From Phycomyces blakesleeanus NRRL 1555(-) (Eukaryota; Mucoromycota; Mucoromycetes; Mucorales; Phycomycetaceae): a stretch of DNA of 64,000 bases. Each line of letters starts with the position of its first letter. Position 1 is the first letter of the stretch. Below are positions 1 to 9,497 of the stretch, piece after piece. The notes below the pieces were generated by a model. It was given only the letters and a program-made list of their open reading frames with translations, had not been told where the DNA came from and ran no database searches. A program made the translations under genes and the position numbers. The stretch lies in the NCBI RefSeq assembly GCF_001638985.1, contig NW_017265137.1, positions 1 to 64,000 on the forward strand, given 5' to 3'.

Positions 1-1545
1 TGCCAGTTGGCTTAAATCTTTACCAGAATTAATTTTTTTGGCTTAAATACTAACCAGTTGACACAAGTTTGACTTGAATGTTAACCAGTCGACACCAGTT
101 AGCTCAACCGTTAACCAGTTGCTACCAGTTTGGCTAAAATGTTAATCGGTCGCTACCAGTTTAGCTTAACCGTTAACCAGTCGTCACCAGTTTAGCTTAA
201 CCGTTAACCAGTTGCCACCAGTTTGGCTAAAATGTTAACCAGTCGTCACCAGTTGGCTTAACCGTTAACCAGTCGTTACCAGTTTGGCTAAAATGTTAAT
301 CGGTCGCTACCAGTTTGGCTTAACCGTTAACCAGTTGCTACCAGTTTGGCTAAAATGTTAATCGGTCGCTACCAGTTTGGCTTAACCGTTAACCAGTCGT
401 TACCAGTTTGGGTAAAATGTTAACCAATCGTCACCAGTTGGCTTAACCGTTAACCAGTTGTTACCAGTTTGGCTAAAATGTTAATCGGTCGCTACCAGTT
501 TGGCTTAACCGTTAACCAGTCGTCACCAGTTTAGCTTAACCGTTAACCAGTTGCCACCAGTTTGGCTAAAATGTTAACCAGTCGTCACCAGTTGGCTTAA
601 CCGTTAACCAGTCGTTACCAGTTTGGGTAAAATGTTAACCAGTCCACACCAGTTGGCTTAACCGTTAACTACTTGCTACCAGTTTGGCTAAAGTGTTAAT
701 CGGTCGTCCCCAGTTGGCTTAATTGTTAACCAGTCGTCACCAGTTTAGCTTAACCGTTAACCAGTTTCCACCAGTTTGGCTAAAATGTTAACCAGTCCTC
801 ACCAGTTGGCTTAACCGTTAACTACTTGCTACCAGTTTGGCTAAAGTGTTAATCGGTCATCACCAGTTGGCTTAACTGTTAACCAGTCGTCACCAGTTTG
901 GCTAAAGTGGTAATCGGTTATCACCAGTTGGCTTAACCGTTAACCAGTCCTTACCAGTTTGGCTAAAGTGTTAACCAGTCGTCACCAGTTTAGCTTAACC
1001 ATTAACCAGTTGCTACCAGTTTGGCTAAAATGTTAATCGGTCGCTACCAGTTTGGCTTAACCGTTAACTAGTCGTTACCAGTTTGGCTAAAATGTTAACC
1101 AATCGTCACCAGTTGGCTTAACCGTTAACCAGTTGTTACCAGTTTGGCTAAAGTGTTAATCGGTTGCTACTTGTTTAGCTTAACCGTTAACCAGTCGTTA
1201 CCAGTTTAGCTAAAATGTTAACCAATCGTCACCAGTTTGGCTAAAGTAGTAATCAGTCGTTACCAGTTGGCTTAACCGTTAACCAGTCCTTACCAGTTTG
1301 GTTAAAGTGTTAACTAGTCGTCACCAGTTGACTCAACCGTTAACCAGTTGTTACCAGTTTGGCTTAAAAAATAACCAGTTTCTACCGGTTTGGCTTAAAT
1401 ATTAACTGGTCGTTACTAGCTTGGCTTAAATGTTAACCGAAAGTTTTTTTTTTTACTTGAATGTTAAGTAGTTGTTACCAGTTTGGCTAGAAAGTTAACC
1501 TGAATCGTTCCGGTTGACTGAAATGTTAATCAGAATTGATCCGTC
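1..1545. repeat. 31-bp tandem satellite array with 62-bp higher-order dimer
   Basis: About fifty copies of a 31-bp unit run head to tail from the window edge. Nearly every unit contains GTTAAC followed by CAGTCG and then ACCAGTTTGGC. Two alternating versions exist, one ending in CTTAACC and one ending in CTAAAAT, so the effective period is about 62 bp. Some units lack one T (ACCAGTTGGC) and are 30 bp long. Copies decay after about 1350, where spacing becomes irregular and poly-T appears. The array is open at the left edge, so its full length is unknown. No coding potential is seen. Satellite DNA of this kind is often subtelomeric, pericentromeric or dispersed, and the window does not say which. 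Confidence 0.95.
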
Positions 1546-3311
1546 TGGCTCAGATTGAGATATACGAATAAGATGTGAAAAGAGAATAATAGACATTGTA
1601 ATAGTATGGTTTATTTAAGAAATATGATTATAACTGCTTATATGGATATTCGGTTTCCTAATTTAAAATATTCATCCATTAATGGTTGGTTGTCCCTGAA
1701 GCAGTGTGAAGTGTACTAGTGACTGGCGTGTGTTACATCCCTGAAATGTGCCCTTGCCTGTCTCATTGGCAATTGCAGTATCCGTTCTTGTTTATGGGCT
1801 TGTATTTCACTCAATTGTGGTATATATATATATCACACATATAATTACTACGATCAACTTGTTATACCAGAGCGTTGTATAATCATATGCTTTTATACAG
1901 CTGGATTTTGCATAAACCAAACAATTTGAAGCAATGCAGATGGTATCACACCAAATCCCATCGAATTTTTTTAGTTCAGTCTCTCCAGGTAGCATTGTCG
2001 CTTTCGAGCTGGGTTGTTTTTCAAATGCCATAACACAGCCAAAAACTGTCAAACCTGCTGGGGATCGTAAGCTAAAATAAACAAGAATAGAAATATGACA
2101 GAAAGATAAATAACGTTTATTGAATGATTTTTTTTCGTTCACATCTTTTCTAAACCTACTCAGCCATTGTAAATGTCTGTTTTGGCTTATATTATACTTT
2201 TTTGTTAAGCTATATGTTTTCTAATTATTTTGTGAGCAAAAGTGAATCATGTTGATCGTTATTCTCAAAAGAGGATATTGTGTAATTGTTGTTCTGATTG
2301 GCTAACAAGAATTCAGGCACGATAAAATAAGTGATGCTCAAAGTTGTCGTGCTTAGTTTTGGTGATACAATTTCTAGCGACTTCTTATTACAGAAGAAGC
2401 AGGAACTAGAATGACTACTCTTCACTTTGTAACTTTATAGATATGTATTATTACTAGACGCTTCTGGAGTGTAACCAAAGATAAATAATTGTTTCAAAAA
2501 GTATATAAGACAACCTACATCAAATATAACAAAAACTGTTTTGTATCCTTTATCTGATTTGCTATACTGATATGTTATATTAAAGTGCTAGAGTTGACAT
2601 CCGAGACCAAAATCGCAACATGGAAGCAATCAGTAATGGTTGATATTTTTAGATTAAAATATTGTTCAAAATATAACACTGTATGAAGCTGACTTTTCTT
2701 CATTGGTAATTTTATTCACCTCTATATATATAATGAAATTAGTTAATGGCCTCAAGGCTATTGGCTTCGTAGTGAACATATTCTGTGTAAGATTTGCTGT
2801 TTACTGCGATAGGCTTTTACTTGTTATAACAAAGGGATTTAAAGGAAACAAAGAGAAAAAGATAATAATTTAAAATGATCAAGATAGTTTAAACTGTTAA
2901 TGTATATTTAATGATTTATGAAATTTAACTACTGCAGATACTCTTAGATGTTAAAGATGACAAATATACTTATAGAGATATTAGTGTATATTCATAATCT
3001 AAGACCTTTTATTGTAGCTATTTCTTTTTTTTTTCATATCCAGAAATTAACAATCGTTTTGTATAAATAAGCAAGAAATGTATTTAATAAAAAAGTATTT
3101 TTATTCTTATCTGAAAACTATTCATAAACTTGATAATCCCCCAGTGGTATTGATTAGGCGACTTAGTTAAAGGTGCCAGAAAAAGAAATCAGATCGAGAC
3201 TTGACAATTGGTAGCTGAATAAGCGATTTCTCTTACCAGAAAAGCGCCCACTTTACTGACGCTCAAATGAAAAAATAAAAAGAAAATAAAAAATAAACTT
3301 GAAATTGAAGA
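1546..3311. other. AT-rich non-coding DNA
   Basis: No recognisable gene. Short open frames at 1807-2142 and 2225-2425 on the minus strand match no family I know and show no splice-supported extension. The stretch separates the satellite array from the retrotransposon remnant. Confidence 0.6.
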
Positions 3312-4430
3312 ATGAGTTCATACCTTGCTTGCTGTACTGTACCCCATATTCCTGAAAAACAGTGTATCCGTTCTACTCATGCTCATGTCGCTTTTTGGGA
3401 TACTCAAGGCAGAAACATCGTTTTCAAATTTTCTAGTGTATATGTTTCTACACTCCCTGCTCCAGAGTATCCCAGTTTACGTACCTGCTCCAAACTCTTT
3501 ACCCATGAGTGATACACATGTCCCTGTTGACCATGCTGACCATGCTGACCATGCTGACCATGCTGATCATGGTGCCATGAATATACCCGAGTTAATTGTC
3601 ACCTTCACTACTGCTCTTCATGACTCGCAGCTACCTTCTCTTTATGCTGCCCCAATTTCTGCGCACATCAATATTTCCCTGTTTATGTCTGTCCGTATAT
3701 AACGCCCAGACTTTTATCGCAGTGCTCGTTCTTTCAACAATATTTATGGCTGGGTTTGTTCTGTGGAACGTTTTGCTGAACTACATCGCATAGAATATGA
3801 CAGTTGGACCTCCTATTATATTACTCTTCTTTGTAATTGTGCCAATGCCTGGTGGTGCCGCATGGAAGACAATGTTACCAGAGCTTCGGATTCGCACAGG
3901 TTTACACACTTGCTTAATGGCAATTTGCATCCCATCAAATCCATGTTACCCAGAATTCCCGTAATCGCATTCGTTCTTTGCGCCAGAAAAGGTCTGTCAA
4001 CAACTATATCAGCACTTACTATAATCTCCACATGGTAATCCTGTCCATGGCCAAGGATGAAGCGTTTTACTGATTTGTTGATGGTTTACGCCCTGAAACC
4101 CGTGGTCAGGTTCATTTTTGTGAGCCTTTGGACGTTGGTGAGACTGCACGCACAGCCCTTGGATACAAAATCGAGTGTTGTTCTGCTCGCCTGGCACGTC
4201 CTGATCCTATTCCACAATATTTCCGTGATGATGAACCTATTCCCATGGACCTTGATTCTATGTAGGGGAGGGGGTCCATGCGGACCAATTATTGTGGACG
4301 CTCAGGCCAATAGAACAGGCGAAGCTCCGCCAACCGCTCCGATATTAAATGGCACCAGCAAGATGCCCAGACCGTATTGCTACCACCCGCCAATTAGACG
4401 AAAGATGCGCCAAGGCCCAAGGATGTAATT
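3312..4430 (+). pseudogene. Decayed Ty3/gypsy-type retrotransposon Gag remnant
   Basis: The coding signal jumps between all three plus frames. Around 3952-4265 a nearly continuous frame reads like an LTR-retrotransposon capsid (Gag): an Arg-rich segment with RQKRSV, then NNYISTYYNLH, then FVDGLRPETR and an EPLDVGETARTAL-like helix. A TGA interrupts this frame at about 4068, just before FVDGLRP, and a stop follows at 4263. Upstream, a frame switch and a 9-bp GACCATGCT repeat (about 3528-3575, giving His-Ala-Asp repeats) precede the capsid part. No protease, reverse transcriptase, integrase or LTR is visible, so this is an internal fragment. The family call rests on the spacing of the capsid motifs. 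Confidence 0.65.
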
Positions 4431-4871
4431 CTCTATCATTCCACACAACTGAATTAAAGGGTAATCAGTTGTGTGAGGATCAAGATTCCCACTCTAACAG
4501 GAATGTAAATGATTATAATAGTGTTAACTATAACGAAAATACTAATAAAGCTTTGTCTTACCAATATTTTGATGACCATTCCACTTGTAATTAAGACTTA
4601 ATGCACTTAGAGCAACTTAATGCTACCATTAACACATAATAGTCACTACATGATGCCATATATGAAGGAAAGCATATCTCCATACTAATCGAGAATCTTT
4701 TTATTTCCTGTACCTTTTGCACACCGGACAACCAGAATTTGAATTTCAGAAGTAAGCCACATGTTACCTTTGCATTTTTTATTATTCTTTTTTTTTTTAA
4801 AAAAAATGCAATATAGAACCAAAATAAGAACATATAAAAATAATCAAGAATACAGCTTAAATATATATTAT
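4431..4871. other. Non-coding spacer
   Basis: AT-rich DNA between the Gag remnant and the TIR element. It contains a short poly-T/poly-A palindrome near 4790-4806. Nothing else is recognised. Confidence 0.5.
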
Positions 4872-4873
4872 TA

Positions 4874-5405
4874 GAGACGTTTGTGGACTCAGATTTGCAG
4901 AGTTGTACAAGAATTAGCTAAAAAAAGGTTTTTTGAAGTTTTCAAAGTGGATCCATAGAAGGACTGCTCATTACCTAGATAATATATTTGACAAGGCGAC
5001 TACTAAAATTACAACTAATAATGTATGCTATTGATTAAACTAAACTTTTTGTTGATTTGACTATAAAACAGCTGTAAATTCTATATGTAACTGGAGATTG
5101 TATTGCATATATTTTCTCCAAGCCATATGTGATATATAATTAGAGTAAATTGCGTATAAAAATGTATAATCAGACTTTTTCTATGCCATTGTAAGCTTAT
5201 ATTTGAAAGTTACATTTCTCTATATATTTCTGCTGTTTAAATAACGTCAGTTTAGAAAAGCAAATAAATGAATATTAGAGGCTACCAATTTGAATAAGGT
5301 TTGGTAGAGTAGTGTCTCTATATAGATGTGTATGTAACATTGGGTTTCCTTTCTAAGGCAATGAGCTCGTGCAAAAAGTTGAAAATCTGAGTCCACAAAC
5401 GTCTC
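4874..5405. mobile_element. Non-autonomous element with 23-bp terminal inverted repeats
   Basis: The two ends are perfect inverted repeats starting GAGACGTTTGTGGACTCAGA, 23 bp long, and each is flanked by TA. The interior is AT-rich and encodes nothing. A 0.53-kb TIR element with a TA duplication fits a MITE mobilised by a Tc1/mariner-type transposase. Its TIR differs from that of the complete Tc1-type element at 7819-9319, so that element is probably not its parent. Confidence 0.75.
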
Positions 5406-5501
5406 TATTTACACATATATGTCCAAAAATACGTTGTTAAAAAAGTGAGAGACAAAGTTATATATCTTGAAAACAGTTGTAAATAAGACAGATTTTTTTT
5501 A

Positions 5502-7768
5502 TTAAGGACGTTGTGTGGTTAACGTTCTGAAATGGGTTTCGTATTTTGCTTTAACTGCTTGAAAGGCTTTAATAGGGGCAGCATATGCTGCTCTAATAGC
5601 TTCTGCTTCCTCTTCAGTAGCATACTGGATCAACTGATACAAATCTTGTTCGTTGTGTCGAGTTGTCAAGGAGCACTTTTTGGTATACTCAAATGCTTCG
5701 ATTGCATATCCACGGCCAGTGGTCTCTGTTCTGCTACCAATTGTCATGGAATTTTGTTCAACAAACTGCTCGATAGAAATACTGACAGACAACATGTTAT
5801 TGACAGCAAAAGGCACAGACGGGAAAGTAAAACCAGATACATGGATACGAAGCAAATGCATGTGTTTACAAGGTTTCATGTACCTAGCCCAGGAATAACA
5901 AGTACAAGAAAGAATAACACTGTTGTTAACTTCAACTTGATATGTGATACCATCTTCAGTAAACGAGTCAATGAACCAGAATCCATCTTCAGGAACATCG
6001 TCAGTGTCATCGGAGATAGAAGTTAAAGATGCTGCTTTGGATGGGCTAACAATCATGTTAGCACGCATATATGGAGGAACAGCTTCAGCAGACATTTCTA
6101 TTTTTCTTTGCTGTTTCTGAGCTGCTGTCATAGGACTACTACGCATGTTGATTCTCATGGCCTCCTCCTTGAAGTAAAACTCTACTTCGTTTGTCAATAT
6201 AAAGATTGGTCTGTCAAATCTCTTGTTGCGACTACGGCCTAAAAAACGAGTCTTTAGTTGGTTGTGCCAAGACTCAATATAGTTGTTTGTTAGCATGTGA
6301 AAGCATTCGAGCTGATGGAAAGCTCTACTCCAAACACAATATTTAGCCATGGTGCACCAGTTGGTCTCAAAGTATTTCACAAAATCAGGCTGTGTATGCT
6401 CGTATTTTTCAATGACCCCGACGATCTTGTTCAGAAATGCCACAATATGCTCTTCGTACATGATGTGCTTAAGAAAAGCCATAATTTCGCCACGAATGAG
6501 GCGGTTTTCGTTGACAGTACTTCCAGTCTTGACCTTCAGATTTAACTGTCTGTACCATTCTTGACTCACATGGAAGAGACAGTATTGGATCTGACATCCA
6601 GGGAAGATTGCTGCGAGCGCATTTGTCTCAGCATTACTACAGTCAATCGTGAACTACTGAGGGTTTACAATCAACTGATTGTCTTTCAGGTGCTTCAACC
6701 ACTGGACAATCGGGCCTAGAGAATGATCGTTGGTCAGCATATACGCACAAGGGAAACCGCGGTCGAGCTCTTCATCACGAATGACAATGGTGTAAAGAAT
6801 GTCATCAGATCTTTGGGTAATGATGTAAGTGGCATCCATGCAAAATGTTGTTGCAGCTTTGATCTTGCCTTGCTGGAAAGGTGACGCGAATCCACAGGCA
6901 TAAAGACTCTCGTCATTTGTGTATGCCTGCAAATTTCCTTCGAAGATGATGAAATTTTTGGGAGAAAGTTTCTCTGCAAACCACATCTTCATGGACTTGA
7001 AGTCGTCCTCGTGCAAGCGAAAGATTGTTCGGTTGATCTATAATTCAAATATATCAAAATAAATGTTAACATTGATAACATTGATTATAGCTTTTGTGTA
7101 TAACTTACTGCAAGAATTTTGTTGTAAATATCAAAGTAGTTGATTTTACGTTCATTGAGAGAGTACTCTTGCCGGTCAACGTCACGAAGAATCTCAAGTC
7201 TGATCTTTCTAGCTGACGAGCCAGGGCTAGCTGTCAAACGAGCAACAATGTCATTAACACGACCTCGAGTCAAGGGAATAAGTCCAAGATCGGTTTGAAT
7301 ATCCCCGGGAATATGATTTTTATGGTTGCCAATGAAATCAAACATATAAACATGAGGTTTGTCAGCGTGACAGGTGATAATGAGAGTTGCCTCACAGCCA
7401 ACTTTCTTCGATTTACGTTGAATCGGACGCTTTTCTCTGCTTTCAGGTTCATAGCTTTCACCTCTATGACAGGAGTATACCTGGGAGAAGAGCACACGCT
7501 TCTTCTTGGTGATATCAACAGCGGAACTATGTCTATTAGGACGACTGATAATCCACTTGACGCAGCATTGTTCTTCAATTTCTTGTTTGCAAAGTTCCCA
7601 TTCAGAAGCAAAAACACAAACAATGTTAGACTTCAACTTCATAACATTAGGAATTGTCGAAGGTTCCAATGCAGATCCAATATCTCTCAGAGTTCTGACA
7701 GGTGCTGCTCCGAGTGCTGCCTTTCTCAAGGCTTGTTGTTCTCTTCTTGTAAGTGTTACTTCAGACAT
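5502..7768 (-). pseudogene. MULE transposase (FAR1-type zinc finger, DDE, SWIM) with one in-frame stop
   Basis: Exon 1 (7768-7109) encodes a FAR1/WRKY-GCM1-like DNA-binding domain, with a YSCHRG segment, SKKVGCEAT and a downstream paired His (GNHKNH). After a 71-nt GT-AG intron (7108-7038) the MULE transposase core follows: first Asp in CMDATY, second Asp in FTIDCSNAE, then FPGCQIQYCLFHV and the Glu in NNYIESWHNQLK. A SWIM zinc finger follows (CTCYSWARYMKPCKH). A single TAG at 6656-6654 lies one residue before FTIDCS. Apart from it the frame is open for about 730 codons, so inactivation looks recent. No MULE-type terminal repeats or 9-bp duplications were found by eye. The Tc1-type element sits 50 bp upstream of the ATG. 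Confidence 0.85.
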
Positions 7769-7818
7769 TGGTGGTGTTTCAGTAGTGTATTAAAATAGAG
7801 AAAAAGGGGTAATTATTA

Positions 7819-7906
7819 CAGGATTTCCACTCCAAAAGTTATATTTTTTTTTCAAACTATATATTTTGCAAAATCAAAACTTTCATTTTGTGCTCCGACT
7901 ATATAT
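7819..7906 (+). repeat. Left inverted terminal repeat of the Tc1-type element
   Basis: Matches the reverse complement of the right end over about 86 bp with a few differences in the T-rich part. It carries the CAGGATTTCC terminus next to TA. Confidence 0.9.
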
Positions 7907-8149
7907 GAAAAAAATAAATTAATTAATGCGGATAGAAAGAAATTTAAAGCAAATTAATAAAGAGCATGAAGAATGCTAATATGTGCGATAAAGTATTTAA
8001 AGAATGTCTACACTGTTTATTAAAAACAATATAAGAAAACATGCAATGTCAATATATTGTTATAAGAAAAGTATATAATGCTAAGTTTGTAATATGGTTT
8101 TGGGAACTGTCTTTATCTATTATCTTTTTCTATACTCAAATCCTCCAAC

Positions 8150-9226
8150 ATGAACCCCAATCAAATCGCTATCGTTAAGAGAAGAAAGAGAAATGGACCA
8201 CAAAAGGTTCTTCCGATCCACATCAAGAACATGATTGTGGAGAAATGTTATATAGAAGAGTCCATGACCCGAGCCGAAGCAGCCAGGGCATTTGGTGTCT
8301 CATGGGCGTCGATTAACAACATCATCACCAAATTCGAGAGGGATGCTACTGTAGAGCCCAAGAAGCGAGGCGGCTCGCGCGCGGAAAGTCTTAAGATAAC
8401 CGATGAGCATTCGAAGTTCATTCAAGACCTCTTGGACAAATGCTGCACCTTGACTCTTGGTCAAATGAGAGAGGAACTGTTTAGAAAATTTCCAGAGCTT
8501 CAAGAGCAGAACTTGAGCATCAGTGGCTTACATAAGCACATTATCAACAACATCGGGTTCACATTGAAGAGAACCAAGCCGGTCGAGGGAAAAAGAAACG
8601 ACCCGAAGACTATTGAGCTGAGAAAAGTATACGTAGACAGTATGCACACAAATGGTTTATCGTATAAAACCAATTGCATTTTTGTGGACGAAGCAGGCAT
8701 TAATGCAAACCTGATCAGAGGACAAGGGTGGTCCAAGAAAGGCGAGGCCAGCATTGTGAAGACGAAGTCGAAAAGGGGACTAAACATCACAATTCTTGCC
8801 GGTATTTCTTACCAAGGTGTTGAGAGTGTGCAGGCGAAGTTGACCCCTGGTGGCACGACAGGACCAATTTTCGTTGAATTTGTAAAGACGATTATGGATT
8901 CGCTCGACCACAGTAATGCTGCCCCTCACAACTTCATTATGGATAATGCCTCGATCCATAGATCCCACCTTGTCACTGAATTGTTTGCTAATTCACGACA
9001 CCACCTACACTTTCTCCCCCCATACTCTCCTTTCCTAAACCCGATTGAAGAGTGCTTCTCCAAACTCAAAACACTGGTCAAGAGAAAGCCCGGGTTGGTA
9101 TGTGGTCAATTCTTGGAGTATATTGCTGAGTGCTCCCGTCATATCGCTATGGAAAACTGCCAAGGCTGGGTTGATCATAGCATTAGCTTCTTCCCCCAAT
9201 GTACAAATAGCCAAGAAATAAATTGA
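8150..9226 (+). CDS. Tc1/mariner-type (DD34E) transposase
   Basis: A single intronless frame of 358 aa. The N-terminal part has helix-turn-helix character (about residues 35-60, RAEAARAFGVSWASINNII) followed by a second DNA-binding segment with a basic GGSRAES linker. The catalytic core shows FVDEAG (first Asp), IMDNASIHR (second Asp) and PYSPFLNPIEE (Glu). Thirty-four residues separate the second Asp from the Glu, making it DD34E. This enzyme cuts and pastes DNA at TA dinucleotides through its flanking inverted repeats, which are present on both sides. The ATG at 8150 is the first in frame and gives a normal family length. No frameshift or missing catalytic residue is seen. Confidence 0.95.
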   Translation: MNPNQIAIVKRRKRNGPQKVLPIHIKNMIVEKCYIEESMTRAEAARAFGVSWASINNIITKFERDATVEPKKRGGSRAESLKITDEHSKFIQDLLDKCCTLTLGQMREELFRKFPELQEQNLSISGLHKHIINNIGFTLKRTKPVEGKRNDPKTIELRKVYVDSMHTNGLSYKTNCIFVDEAGINANLIRGQGWSKKGEASIVKTKSKRGLNITILAGISYQGVESVQAKLTPGGTTGPIFVEFVKTIMDSLDHSNAAPHNFIMDNASIHRSHLVTELFANSRHHLHFLPPYSPFLNPIEECFSKLKTLVKRKPGLVCGQFLEYIAECSRHIAMENCQGWVDHSISFFPQCTNSQEIN

Positions 9227-9233
9227 TTTTTTT

Positions 9234-9319
9234 TATATATAGTCGGAGCACAAAATGAAAGTTTTGATTTTGCAAAATATATAGTTTGAAAAAAAAATAC
9301 CTTTGGAGTGGAAATCCTG
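9234..9319 (-). repeat. Right inverted terminal repeat of the Tc1-type element
   Basis: Mirror image of the left repeat, starting directly after the transposase stop codon and ending GGAAATCCTG next to TA. Confidence 0.9.
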
Positions 9320-9497
9320 TATTATCCTTAGGGCCAAAAAAAAAAGAAGGAAAGCCGGTCACACTCTCTTGTCCGGGCGGACTTCAATATACAAAAGGTA
9401 CAGGAAATAAAGGAAATCAAAGGGCGTCACGGGCTTCTAATCGAGGGATATAGATGATCGCCCACCTGCACACTCTTGATCTCCACCTCCTCACGCC

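Larger units (their letters stand above)
7819..9319 (+). mobile_element. Complete Tc1/mariner-type DNA transposon
   Basis: The element is bounded by long inverted repeats of about 86-88 bp (left 7819-7906, right about 9234-9319). The ends begin CAGGATTTCCACTCC and are flanked by TA at 7817-7818 and 9320-9321, as expected for Tc1/mariner target duplication. It contains one intact transposase gene in the middle. The two repeats differ at only a few bases and the gene has no lesion, so the copy is probably young and may be mobile. Confidence 0.93.

Noticed and set aside
1..1545. Repeat array as a CRISPR array
   Set aside because: The units are contiguous with no unique spacers, and the window is clearly eukaryotic.
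1807..2425. Two minus-strand open frames (111 and 66 codons)
   Set aside because: No recognisable family, no coding bias, and no splice partners.
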